In this document: piece after piece, positions 53,191 to 61,213 of the stretch | Numbering within the stretch: position 1 is the first letter of the stretch | Layout of the letters: each line of letters opens with the position of its first letter | Assembly: GCF_028807635.1 (NCBI RefSeq) | Contig: NZ_JARBAX010000001.1 | Location: 3,116,501-3,180,500 of the forward strand | Length of the DNA stretch: 64,000 bases | Direction of reading: 5' to 3' | Source: Streptomyces spiramyceticus | Lineage (GTDB): Bacteria > Actinomycetota > Actinomycetes > Streptomycetales > Streptomycetaceae | Program-made: the position numbers and the translations under genes | Notes under the pieces: generated by a model | Told to the model about the DNA's origin: nothing | The model's database searches: none | The model's input: only the letters and a program-made list of their open reading frames with translations

Positions 53191-54324
53191 ATGAACATCG
53201 CAGGCACAGGAGACGGCACCCGAGCGGTACGGGCGGGTCTGCCCGATCCTGTCGCGTACGAGCCGACCCTCCCGGGGCCGGTCTTCGCCGCGCACTACCA
53301 CCTGCCGGGCGAGGCGACCGGCCCGTACACCTACGGCCGCGACGAGAACCCGACCTGGACGCACCTGGAGCGGGCCATCGGCGAGCTGGAGGCGCCGGGG
53401 GAGGAGGGCATCCATACGGTCGTCTTCGCGTCCGGCATGGCCGCCGTCTCCGCCGTCCTCCTCTCGCAGGTGCGGGCCGGCGACACGGTGGTCCTGCCCG
53501 ACGACGGCTACCAGGCGCTGGCGCTGGTACGCGAGCAGCTGGCGGTGTACGACGTGACCGTCCGCACCGCGCCGACCGGTGGCGACGCGCAGCTCGGCGT
53601 GCTCGAAGGGGCGCGGCTGCTGTGGATCGAGACGCCGTCCAACCCCGGGCTCGACGTATGCGACATACGCCGCCTCGCGGACGCGGCGCACGCCGGCGGC
53701 GCGCTGGTCGCCGTCGACAACACCCTCGCGACGCCGCTCGGGCAGCGGCCCCTGGAACTCGGCGCGGACTTCTCCGTGGCCAGCGGCACCAAGGGCCTCA
53801 CCGGGCACGGCGATGTCCTGCTCGGTTATGTGACGTGCCGGGACCCCGGACTGGCGGCGCGGGTACGCCGCTGGCGCAAGGTCGTCGGCGCGATCCCCGG
53901 GCCGATGGAAGCCTGGCTCGCGCACCGTTCGCTGGCCACGCTCCAGCTGCGCGCCGACAAGCAGGGCGCGAACGCGCTGGCGCTCGCCGAGGCGCTGCGC
54001 GGGCACGCCGCGGTGAGCGGGCTGCGCCATCCCGGGCTGCCCGGCGACCCGTCGTACGCCGTCGCCGCGCGCCAGATGCGCCGCTTCGGCTGCGTCGTGT
54101 CGTTCACGCTGCCCGACCGCGGGTACGCGGAGCGCTTCCTGGACGGGCTGCGGCTGGCCGACGACACGACGAGCTTCGGCGGCGTACGGTCCACCGCCGA
54201 GCGGCGCGGGCGGTGGGGCGGCGACGCCGTACCGGAGGGCTTCATCCGCTTCTCCGTGGGAGCCGAGGACGCCGTGGACCTGGTGGCGGATGTGCTGCGC
54301 GCGCTCGACGAGGCCGCCCCGTAG
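53191..54324 (+). CDS. Cystathionine gamma-lyase/synthase family PLP enzyme
   Basis: 377 residues from ATG 53191. Cys/Met-metabolism PLP fold: YTYGRDENPTWTHLE, FASGMAAVSAVL, WIETPSNPGLDV, VDNTLATPL, and the PLP lysine in VASGTKGLTGHGDVLLGY. The C-terminus has IRFSVGAEDAVDLVADV. It probably cleaves or forms cystathionine. Transcription ends at a strong hairpin 35 bases after the stop. Confidence 0.92.
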   Translation: MNIAGTGDGTRAVRAGLPDPVAYEPTLPGPVFAAHYHLPGEATGPYTYGRDENPTWTHLERAIGELEAPGEEGIHTVVFASGMAAVSAVLLSQVRAGDTVVLPDDGYQALALVREQLAVYDVTVRTAPTGGDAQLGVLEGARLLWIETPSNPGLDVCDIRRLADAAHAGGALVAVDNTLATPLGQRPLELGADFSVASGTKGLTGHGDVLLGYVTCRDPGLAARVRRWRKVVGAIPGPMEAWLAHRSLATLQLRADKQGANALALAEALRGHAAVSGLRHPGLPGDPSYAVAARQMRRFGCVVSFTLPDRGYAERFLDGLRLADDTTSFGGVRSTAERRGRWGGDAVPEGFIRFSVGAEDAVDLVADVLRALDEAAP

Positions 54325-54358
54325 CGCGGCGGTACGTACAGCGGCGACTACGTACAAC

Positions 54359-54397
54359 GGACGGTCCGAGCCTCCCCCCTCATGGCTCGGACCGTCC
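54359..54397 (+). terminator. Perfect 14-bp hairpin terminator
   Basis: GGACGGTCCGAGCC (54359-54372) pairs perfectly with 54384-54397 around an 11-base loop, directly after the PLP-enzyme gene. Confidence 0.85.
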
Positions 54398-54475
54398 CGG
54401 TTCCACGCGCGAAGAACCGTGCAATCAAGGCTAGTTGACTCAGCGTCAGTGTCCAATCACCGTAGCGACACAGGC

Positions 54476-54493
54476 CTATCGACATATTTATAG
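54476..54493. promoter_or_regulatory. LysR-type operator CTAT-N10-ATAG
   Basis: CTATCGACATATTTATAG fits the T-N11-A dyad of LysR regulators and lies 43 bases before the LysR gene, so autoregulation is likely. It sits in an AT-rich patch unusual for this genome, overlapping a TATAGT -10-like hexamer. Confidence 0.55.
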
Positions 54494-54535
54494 TTGTGAC
54501 TGGCCGGGGACCCGTCGGAACGGGAAGGGCGCGAC

Positions 54536-55432
54536 ATGGATCTTGCCCTGCTGCGCACATTCGTCACGGTGCACCGGGCCGGTTCCTTCACCCGGGCCGC
54601 CTCACTGCTCGGACTGTCACAGCCCGCGGTGACCAGCCAGATACGGACCCTGGAGCGGCAATTGGGCCGCCCGCTGTTCCTGCGGCAGGCCCGCGGCGTA
54701 ACCCCCACCAGCGTCGGCGACGAGCTGGCGCACCGGGCCGCGCCGCATCTGGACGCGCTCGTCGAGATCACCGAGGCCGGACTCGACGAGGAGTCGGGAG
54801 TACGGACCCTGCACCTCGCCGGGCCGCCCGAATTCACGTCCGTACGCGTCCTGCCGACGCTCTCGCCGCTCATCCCTCAGGGCCTGGCGCTGCGCATCTC
54901 CTTCGGAAACGCCCAGGAGACCCTGGAGGGCCTCGCCGCGGGCCACCATGACCTGGCCATCTCGACGGACCGCCCGCGCGGAGGGGTGCTCACCGCCACC
55001 GCCCTCTGCGACGAGGAGCACGTCCTGGTCGCCGGTCCGCGCTGGGCGGGGCGCATCGGGCCCGGGCTGCTGCGCCGTAAGGGACCCGCCGTACTGGAGC
55101 ACCTGCCGGTGGTGGAGGTGCATGAATCCCTGCCGCTGGTCACGCGCTACTGGACCACTGTCTTCGACACCCTGCCGACCTCTGCCGCCACCATCGTCGC
55201 GCCCGACCTGCGAGCGGTGTTACAGGCGACAGCGGCGGGCGCGGGGCTGGCCGTGGTGCCGCGATATCTGTGCGAAGAGGCGCTGGAGCGGGGGGAGGTG
55301 GTGGCGCTTTTCGACCCTCCTGTGCCGCCGCTGCGGACCTATTTCCTGGCCGTACGGACGGGCACATTGGCGCTGCCGCACATTGCGCGGGCGCACGAGT
55401 GGCTGTTGCGTGCTGCCACGGACTGGTGCTGA
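54536..55432 (+). CDS. LysR-family transcriptional regulator
   Basis: 298 residues from ATG 54536. The N-terminal helix-turn-helix is LALLRTFVTVHRAGSFTRAA, SLLGLSQPAVTSQIRTLERQ, LGRPLFLR. The substrate-binding domain (about 90-298) is type 2 periplasmic-binding-like. No divergent target gene is adjacent, so its regulon is unknown. A candidate operator lies just upstream. Confidence 0.92.
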   Translation: MDLALLRTFVTVHRAGSFTRAASLLGLSQPAVTSQIRTLERQLGRPLFLRQARGVTPTSVGDELAHRAAPHLDALVEITEAGLDEESGVRTLHLAGPPEFTSVRVLPTLSPLIPQGLALRISFGNAQETLEGLAAGHHDLAISTDRPRGGVLTATALCDEEHVLVAGPRWAGRIGPGLLRRKGPAVLEHLPVVEVHESLPLVTRYWTTVFDTLPTSAATIVAPDLRAVLQATAAGAGLAVVPRYLCEEALERGEVVALFDPPVPPLRTYFLAVRTGTLALPHIARAHEWLLRAATDWC

Positions 55433-55491
55433 GCGACGCACAACACGGGTACGGGAGTTTCAGAAGGGCCGGCGCGGGCCACTTTATTGCC

Positions 55492-56007
55492 ATGACCGGC
55501 ACCGCTTTTTCCGGGGGGACGAACCCCACACCCCCGAGGCCCGTGGTCAAGCGCACCGCACGCGCCATCCTGCTCGACGGCGACGACCTCATCCTCATCA
55601 AACGCACCAAGCCGGGCGTCGACCCGTACTGGCTCACGCCCGGCGGCGGGGTCGAACCGGAGGACGCCACCGTGGTGGACGCCCTGCACCGTGAAGTCGA
55701 CGAGGAACTCGGCGCCAAGATCACTGATGTGGTGCCCTGCTTCGTCGACACCGTGGAGCACATCGCGGGCGGTGGGGTGACGGGCGTGAAAGTGCAGCAC
55801 TTCTTCGTCTGCCGACTGGAGTCGATGGACCCGTCCCAGCGGCACGGGCCGGAGATCGACGAACCGTGCGGTGAGTACGAGATCGTACGGGTGCCCTTCA
55901 GCCGGGTCGGGATCGCCGCGGTGCACCTCGTACCGCTGTCGCTGCGGCACTACCTGGACGGCAACATCGAGGGCCTACGGGCGATGCACGCACCTGACCT
56001 GGGTTAA
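55492..56007 (+). CDS. NUDIX hydrolase
   Basis: 171 residues from ATG 55492. The Nudix box is GGGVEPEDATVVDALHREVDEELG, with the catalytic REVDEE; its glycine start is preceded by WLTPGG. The family hydrolyses nucleoside diphosphate derivatives. The final bases overlap the convergent flavohaemoglobin-like gene by 4. Substrate unknown. Confidence 0.9.
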   Translation: MTGTAFSGGTNPTPPRPVVKRTARAILLDGDDLILIKRTKPGVDPYWLTPGGGVEPEDATVVDALHREVDEELGAKITDVVPCFVDTVEHIAGGGVTGVKVQHFFVCRLESMDPSQRHGPEIDEPCGEYEIVRVPFSRVGIAAVHLVPLSLRHYLDGNIEGLRAMHAPDLG

Positions 56008-57794
56008 TCGCCTGCTGCTACGAGCTCTTCGATCGAATCGTGGCGGATGCGGTCGCCGGGGATCCCCAGGTTCCTGAGCGCGTGGACACCGCTGCGGATC
56101 ATGCCGGGCGGGCCCGAGAGGTAGGCGTCGTAGGAGTTCCACGGGCCGTACTCGCGCACCGCGTCCGGGAGCTGGGCCCGGTCGTCGACCACCGTGCGGA
56201 CCGACAGCCAGGAGTGCGACTGCTGGAGGCGCAGCATGGTGTCGATGTCGTACAGGTCGTAATCGCTGCGCGCACCGTAGAAGACCTCGACGGGGCGGCG
56301 CTCGCCGTGCTCGGCCACGTCCTCGACGATCGCCTTGATGGGCGCGATGCCGGTGCCGCCCCCGAGGCAGAGCAGACCGTCGTCGGTGCTGTGGTCGACG
56401 GTCATCGAGCCGGCCGGGGGGCCGAGACGCACGATGTCGCCGGGGCGGGCGCGGTGGACCAGGGCGTTGGAGACCCAGCCGGCCGGGACCGCCTTGACGT
56501 GGAACGACAGCAGCCCGTCGGTACGAGGGGCTGCGGCGAAGGAGTAGTGGCGCCAGATCCTCGGCCACCACGGGGTTTCCAGGCTGGTGTACTGGCCGGC
56601 GAGGAACGGATAGGGCTGGTCGGGACGCAGCGTGATGACGGCTATGTCGGGGGTGCGGAGGTCGTGCGAGACGACCTCGCCCTGCCATGAGGCGGGCGCC
56701 CGCCGCTCGTTCTCGGCGGCCGCGTCGATCATGATCTGGGAGATCGCGGTGTACGTCCGGATCCAGGCGGCCTCGGTCTCGTCGTCCCAGGTGGTGGTCG
56801 CGTAGCGGGCCAGCGCGCCGAGGAGGGCCTCGCCGACGGCCGGGTAGTGGGAGGCCTGGGTGCCGTACTTGCGGTGGCCGCGGCCCAGGTTGCGCAGGTA
56901 CTCGGTGAGCACCGGGGCGTTGTCGATGTGTTCGGCGGCGGTGAGCAGCGCCTTGAGCAGCCGGTCGCGCTGGGTGTCCATGGCGGCTGGGAAGAGCGCG
57001 CGCAGGTCGGGGTGGCGGACGAAGAGCAGCGCGTAGAAGTACGACGTGACCTTGCCCGCGTCGGGTCCGACCTCGGCCAGGGTGCGGCGGATAAGTGCCG
57101 CGTCGGGGGAAACGGGGGCGGCGGGGGCGGCCGGGGGGCGCGGAGCCGGGGCTTCGGGGGCGGTTGCGAGGGGGGCCGCGGCTTGAGGGGCTGCGGCTTG
57201 GGGGGCTGCGGCTTGGGGGGCTCTCTGCGACTGCTGCGGTTGCTGCGGTTGCTGCCGCTCCTGCTGCTGCGGCGGCTGCGGCTGCGGCTGCGGCTGCGGC
57301 TGACGCTGTGGCTGCGGCTGACGCTGTGGGGCGGGCGCTGGGTGCGGGGCCGGTGCGGGGCGGGGGGCTTCCGCTTGCGGTGCCGGTGCTGGTGCCTGCG
57401 CTGGGCGAGGGGCCTGCGCAGGGCGGGCCTGCGCTGGGCGACGGGCTTCCGCTTGCGCAGCCGGTGCGCCCGGTGCGGCTCCCCAGACCCCTTCCGCCCG
57501 CCTCTCCGGCGGCTGCGTGGCTTCGGGCGTTTCGGCCACTTCGGGCCACCGACGCACTTCGTCGGCGGACCCTGGGTTGGGCACAGGTGTGGGCTTCGGG
57601 CGTGAAGCTCCCGTGCCGACGGGGCGTATCGCGCTCACGGGACGGCTCGGGCCGGGTATCCGGTCCTGGCCGGGGTCAGCTCCCGGGCCGGTCTGCTGAG
57701 TGGCCGCGCCCGGCTTCCTGCGCGGCTTGAACCAGCCGCCGCCGTCCTCACCAGAAGCACCGCTGTCGGCCGAGTTGGTGGTCGGAGCGTCCAT
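56004..57794 (-). CDS. Flavohaemoglobin-like protein with long disordered N-terminus
   Basis: 596 residues from ATG 57794 with GAGGCAGAGG upstream. Residues 1-227 are Pro/Ala/Gln/Arg-rich and disordered, including near-pure P-Q and A-P-Q-A-A runs at 130-215. The globin domain (about 228-360) has the proximal haem histidine H307 (LGRGHRKYG). FAD motif RHYSF and NAD motif GGTGIAP follow. Flavohaemoglobins turn nitric oxide into nitrate; the long head is unusual and may localise the protein. A palindrome sits in its promoter region. Confidence 0.88.
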   Translation of the reverse strand: MDAPTTNSADSGASGEDGGGWFKPRRKPGAATQQTGPGADPGQDRIPGPSRPVSAIRPVGTGASRPKPTPVPNPGSADEVRRWPEVAETPEATQPPERRAEGVWGAAPGAPAAQAEARRPAQARPAQAPRPAQAPAPAPQAEAPRPAPAPHPAPAPQRQPQPQRQPQPQPQPQPPQQQERQQPQQPQQSQRAPQAAAPQAAAPQAAAPLATAPEAPAPRPPAAPAAPVSPDAALIRRTLAEVGPDAGKVTSYFYALLFVRHPDLRALFPAAMDTQRDRLLKALLTAAEHIDNAPVLTEYLRNLGRGHRKYGTQASHYPAVGEALLGALARYATTTWDDETEAAWIRTYTAISQIMIDAAAENERRAPASWQGEVVSHDLRTPDIAVITLRPDQPYPFLAGQYTSLETPWWPRIWRHYSFAAAPRTDGLLSFHVKAVPAGWVSNALVHRARPGDIVRLGPPAGSMTVDHSTDDGLLCLGGGTGIAPIKAIVEDVAEHGERRPVEVFYGARSDYDLYDIDTMLRLQQSHSWLSVRTVVDDRAQLPDAVREYGPWNSYDAYLSGPPGMIRSGVHALRNLGIPGDRIRHDSIEELVAAGD

Positions 57795-58183
57795 ACCTCT
57801 GCCTCGCCTCGAACATTTTTCGGTCGGTCTCTGCACTTCCGGAACCGGAATGTGCTCGCAATCCCCGCTCTGCTTCAGATCTGTTGGCAGCCCACACTAA
57901 TCACGCCGCTGCCCCCATTCGGGGCGAGCCGGACAAAAATGTGACATTGACCGCACTTCCCGTCGTCGCAGCATGCCAGGGACCACTTCCACATCGGACA
58001 AAGAATGGGAACTCCGGGCATCCCAACCGGCTTTCCGGTTAGGCTGCTTTGCCCCATGCCCATAGACAGAGGCGCGCAGGCGCGAACCGGAGTTGACCAT
58101 ACCGGCGGTAGCGCGGGGCACAACCCCCCTGTTCCGCTGCCTGCACTGCCGGATGCCCGGTCGGCTCTGTGGCTATTCGAGAA
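57795..58183. other. 389-bp spacer upstream of the flavohaemoglobin-like gene
   Basis: Holds a palindrome TTCCGGAACCGGAA (57837-57850) flanked by GCAC/GTGC, 43 bases before the flavohaemoglobin-like start. Short frames near 58005-58275 exist on both strands, but none has a convincing start or family, so I list no gene. Confidence 0.5.
57837..57850. promoter_or_regulatory. Palindromic operator candidate TTCCGG-AA-CCGGAA
   Basis: 6-bp arms with a 2-base centre, extended by GCAC on the left and GTGC on the right. Position and symmetry suit a repressor site for the flavohaemoglobin-like gene. It is not the known NsrR consensus. Confidence 0.45.
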
Positions 58184-58596
58184 TTACCGGAGAGGCTGCA
58201 CCAGTTCATACGCCTCGCGCAGATCGCCACCTTCGTAGGCGAGCGTGGCAAAGCCCGACACATGGTGATCTGCATTGACTGCTACGGAAAGTGGCACCTT
58301 CGCAAAGATCTCCGCGTCCGACATCGAATCCCCGTAAGCGACGCAGTCACTCCGAAGTAGCCCGAACTCTTCACAGAGCCGGTCTGCGATCTTCACCTTC
58401 GCTGCCGCATTCAGGATTCCCGCACGGTCCACCGGCTCCACGAACGGCACAGCCGGCCATCGGGAGCCGTGCGCGGCGTGAGCACCCCACGCCAGGAGCC
58501 GCTCCACAAAGAAGTCCGGCGAAAGGGAGATGACGGCGCAGCCGCCGAGCCGCGCATCAGCGTTCCGTCGAGGTCGAAAAGATGAAGTCTCGCCAT
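58184..58596 (-). pseudogene. HAD-family hydrolase with internal deletion and frameshift
   Basis: The gene starts MARLHLFDLDGTLMRGSAA (HAD motif I, ATG 58596), but this frame then loses sense. From about 58545 another frame continues with CAVISLSPDFFVERLLAWGA (motif II), AAKVKIADRL (motif III lysine) and CVAYGDSMSDAE (motif IV), ending at 58184. Motifs I and II are normally separated by some 60-90 residues of cap domain. Here they almost touch and lie in different frames, so the gene has lost its cap and is shifted. Confidence 0.8.
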
Positions 58597-58664
58597 GTAC
58601 GCCGAGGCTAGTACGAGCGGTTACTCCCCCTGTAAGACGCGGGACCACCTCGCCGCCGGGCACC

Positions 58665-59204
58665 GTGTTTCACGTGAAACAACTCCCACGCCCCGCACGC
58701 CGCGCCCTCCTGGTCACCCATGTCGCCGCCTCTGTCGGCTGGCTGGGCCTCACGGTTGGGCTGCTCGCGCTCGGGCTCACCGCCTACACAACCAACTCCG
58801 CCGCTACTACACAGGCTGCGTACAGCGCCATGAAGGTCTTCGGCGACTGGCTGGTCGCCCCCGTGGCGCTGCTGTCGCTGGGCACCGGGCTCGTGCTGTC
58901 GCTCGGCACGCCCTGGGGCCTGGCCAGGCACCGCTGGGTCTGGGTGAAGTTCTGGCTGACTCTGATCACCGTGGCTGGGACGATCTTCGCGCTGCGCCCG
59001 GAAATCAGTGCGGCCGCCGCCTTGGGTATTCCCGACAGCAGTCTGGTCGCCGCACCGACCGTCGCCTCGACCGCCTACTTCTTCATGACGGCGATTTCGG
59101 TGCTCAAGCCCTGGGGGCTCACCCGGCGCGGCCGGCGTCTACGAGCAGCCACGGCCTCCTCACGTAAACAGGTGGACGCGCGATCAGTGCGTCAGCCAGC
59201 CTGA
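58665..59204 (+). CDS. Small membrane protein (DUF2269-like), start codons formed by a parS site
   Basis: 179 residues if begun at GTG 58665, which reads (V)FHVKQLPRPARRALL; no ribosome site is obvious. Four hydrophobic helices (about 15-40, 50-72, 84-102, 122-140) with WLVAPVALLSLGTGLVLSLG and RHRWVWVKFWLTLI. Family only loosely recognised; function unknown. The first five codons coincide with parS, exactly as in cydDC. Confidence 0.75.
   Translation: MFHVKQLPRPARRALLVTHVAASVGWLGLTVGLLALGLTAYTTNSAATTQAAYSAMKVFGDWLVAPVALLSLGTGLVLSLGTPWGLARHRWVWVKFWLTLITVAGTIFALRPEISAAAALGIPDSSLVAAPTVASTAYFFMTAISVLKPWGLTRRGRRLRAATASSRKQVDARSVRQPA
58667..58680. promoter_or_regulatory. parS: parS site at the start of a membrane-protein gene
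   Basis: GTTTCACGTGAAAC, perfect, spanning codons 1-5 of the gene at 58665. Confidence 0.92.
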
Positions 59205-59208
59205 CCCC

Positions 59209-60084
59209 ATGCCGACTCCGCTTGCCGACGTGCCCGTCCGACGTCTGACTCGGGGCGACCTCACTGCCTGCGCCGACCTCGCGGAGAACCGTGGCTGGCA
59301 GCGCCAGGAGCACAGATGGGGTCTCCTGCTGACAGCCGGCACCGGCTACGGCATCGACGCACCCGGCGGCAAGGGCCTGGCCGCCACAAGCGTCCTCACC
59401 TCGTACGGCCCGGGGCCCGCTTCGTATGGCCCGGGACTCGCTGCCATCGGGCTGGTCCTCGTCGCCGAACAGCACGCACGGCAGGGCGTCGGCCGCCGCA
59501 TGATGCGGCACATCATGGCGGAAGCCGGGGACACCCCGCTCACGCTGCACGCCACCCCCGACGGCCGCCCGCTCTACGAGGAGCTCGGCTTCGCCGTGAC
59601 GGGCAGGGCCGAGATGGTCCGCGGCCACTTCCGCCCGTCCGGCCCGATGGCCGAAGTGCCGACCCGCCCCGCCACCGCCGAGGACCTGGCCGCGATCCTC
59701 CGCCTGGACGCCGAGGTCTTCGGCCAGGACCGCACCCACGTGATCACGCGGCTGCCCGCCTTTGCCGACCAGATCCGGGTAGCCGAGGACGGGAGCGGCA
59801 TCACCGGCTACGCGGCGGCCTGGCCCAACATGAACACCCATGTCGTGGGCCCGCTCATCGCCCGGGACACGGACACCGCCAAGGCTCTGGTCGCCTCCCT
59901 GGCAGCGGGCACGGACCGCCCGCTGCACACCGACATCGACGTACGGCATGAGGACCTGCTGGCCTGGGTGAAGGCCTGCGGCCTGGAGTCGGTGGCATTC
60001 AACGCGGTGATGACCTACGGCATCCCTGCCCTGCCGGGCGACTGGACCCGCCGCTTCGCACCTTTGACGGTCGCGGCGGGCTGA
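59209..60084 (+). CDS. GNAT acetyltransferase, two-lobed
   Basis: 291 residues from ATG 59209, 4 bases after the previous stop. The acetyl-CoA loop is QHARQGVGRRMMRHIM (Q/R-x-x-G-x-G), followed by LYEELGFAVTG. Two GNAT-like lobes: 1-140 with the binding loop, and 150-291 without one. The substrate is unknown. Confidence 0.85.
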   Translation: MPTPLADVPVRRLTRGDLTACADLAENRGWQRQEHRWGLLLTAGTGYGIDAPGGKGLAATSVLTSYGPGPASYGPGLAAIGLVLVAEQHARQGVGRRMMRHIMAEAGDTPLTLHATPDGRPLYEELGFAVTGRAEMVRGHFRPSGPMAEVPTRPATAEDLAAILRLDAEVFGQDRTHVITRLPAFADQIRVAEDGSGITGYAAAWPNMNTHVVGPLIARDTDTAKALVASLAAGTDRPLHTDIDVRHEDLLAWVKACGLESVAFNAVMTYGIPALPGDWTRRFAPLTVAAG

Positions 60085-60114
60085 CGGGGAAGTCCACAGC
60101 GTCCTCTGTCCCGG

Positions 60115-60603
60115 TTACCTGTCGAGGGCCTCGACTGCCTCGGTCGCGAAGCCGTGGTCCTGCTCGGGCGCTCCGCCGCCCACACCGATCGCACCGATCA
60201 GACGGCCGCCACGGCGGACAGGAACTCCCCCCGCGATGAACAGGAGCGGCCGGTCGAGCACGGTCGGCAGAGTGTGGAACGGCCCGCCCGGCTGGACAGC
60301 GTCGACCGGGTCCGCCGTCGGGGCGTTGAGCTGGAGAGCGGTGTAAGCAATGGGGTCTCCCCTGCTCGAACGAAGTGTCGCTGGGCGCCCTCGCATCCGC
60401 TTGCGGGAGATCCGGGTGCCGAGGACCGACATCAGCGGGGCACCCAGCACGACACCGAGGGCGTAACCGCTGACGAGGTAACCGGCGGTGAGGATCGAGA
60501 CACCGAAGTCGGTCGAGACCTCCGGCAGCAGACCCGTGATCACGAATTCGGTGGTGCCGATACCGAACGCCCCGATGGCGAGGGCGAGGAGCGCGAGTGG
60601 CAT
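60115..60603 (-). pseudogene. Chimera of an MFS transporter N-terminus and an HbpS/GlcG C-terminus
   Basis: One open frame of 162 residues. Residues 1-70 (LALLALAIGAFGIGTTEFVI, then TAGYLVSGYALGVVLGAPL and TRISRKRM) are the first two helices of a DHA-type MFS exporter. After a repeat-encoded LRSSRGDPIA, residues 82-162 (TALQLNAPTADPVDAV, GGVPVRRGGRLIGAIGVGG, ATEAVEALDR) are the C-terminal part of a haem-binding HbpS/GlcG protein. Each partner lacks most of its body, so neither should work. The junction is the interspersed repeat at 60351-60375. Confidence 0.8.
60351..60375. repeat. Half copy of the interspersed repeat at a gene-fusion point
   Basis: TGGGGTCTCCCCTGCTCGAA plus CGAAG matches the first 25 bases of the repeat at 5927-5966 with one change; the other half of the element (GAGAGCTTGGGGA) is missing. 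Confidence 0.75.
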
Positions 60604-60716
60604 GGCCGGACCTTCCCGATGACACCGCCCTGCGCGAGGCCCTCGACGAGGCCGTGAAAACCCCGGAACTGGCTCCCTTGGTCAGGGCAGTCGAAGATCT
60701 CCGGGTCCCCGCGTAA
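60597..60716 (+). pseudogene. Possible C-terminal gene remnant
   Basis: A frame of 39 residues ending at TAA 60714-60716 reads PDLPDDTALREALDEAVKTP and ends VRAVEDLRVPA, with codon-like composition. It looks like the tail of a soluble helical protein whose front was lost in the same deletion that made the MFS/HbpS chimera. Its apparent start GTG 60597 lies inside that chimera on the other strand. Confidence 0.3.
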
Positions 60717-60726
60717 TCTGCGCTCC

Positions 60727-61179
60727 ATGAGCGATCTTGAGATACGCCCTGCGGCGCCCGGAGACATCCCCGCGATCGTGGCCATGCTCGCCGACGACCC
60801 GCTGGGCGCCCAGCGGGAGTCCCCGGACGACCTCGCCCCGTACACCGCCGCCCTCAAGCGGCTCGCCAACGACCCGAACCAGCACGTGGTCGTCGCCGTA
60901 CGCGAGGACCGGGTCGTCGGCACACTGCAGCTCACGATCATTCCGGGCCTGTCCCGGCGGGGCTCCACCCGCTCCATCATCGAAGGCGTACGCATCCACT
61001 CCGACGAACGCGGAAGCGGCCTCGGTACGCAGCTCATCGAGTGGGCGGTCGACGAATCCAGGCGCCAGGACTGCCAGTTGGTCCAGCTGACGTCGGACGC
61101 CACCCGTACCGACGCCCATCGCTTCTACGAGCGGCTCGGCTTCGAAGCCTCCCATGTCGGATTCAAGATGAGCCTTTGA
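60727..61179 (+). CDS. GNAT acetyltransferase
   Basis: 150 residues from ATG 60727. Motif A is SDERGSGLGTQLIEWAV with the R-x-x-G-x-G/A acetyl-CoA loop, and the C-terminus has RFYERLGFEASHVGFKM. Full-length single-domain enzyme; from this form of start (SDLEIRPAAPGDI) it is a generic N-acetyltransferase of unknown substrate. It ends 19 bases before a parS site. Confidence 0.9.
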   Translation: MSDLEIRPAAPGDIPAIVAMLADDPLGAQRESPDDLAPYTAALKRLANDPNQHVVVAVREDRVVGTLQLTIIPGLSRRGSTRSIIEGVRIHSDERGSGLGTQLIEWAVDESRRQDCQLVQLTSDATRTDAHRFYERLGFEASHVGFKMSL

Positions 61180-61198
61180 AGGCCCTTTCAGCAGTCCG

Positions 61199-61212
61199 GT
61201 TTCACGTGAAAC
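61199..61212. promoter_or_regulatory. parS: parS site
   Basis: GTTTCACGTGAAAC, perfect, in the 34-base gap between two convergent genes. Confidence 0.93.
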
Positions 61213-61213
61213 A

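Noticed and set aside
57180..57460. Short tandem repeats that could suggest a CRISPR or satellite
   Set aside because: The units are 3-24 bp, irregular and in frame; they encode the P/Q/A-rich head of the flavohaemoglobin-like protein.
58005..58275. Small frames on both strands in the spacer before the HAD pseudogene
   Set aside because: Overlapping, without ribosome sites or recognisable families.
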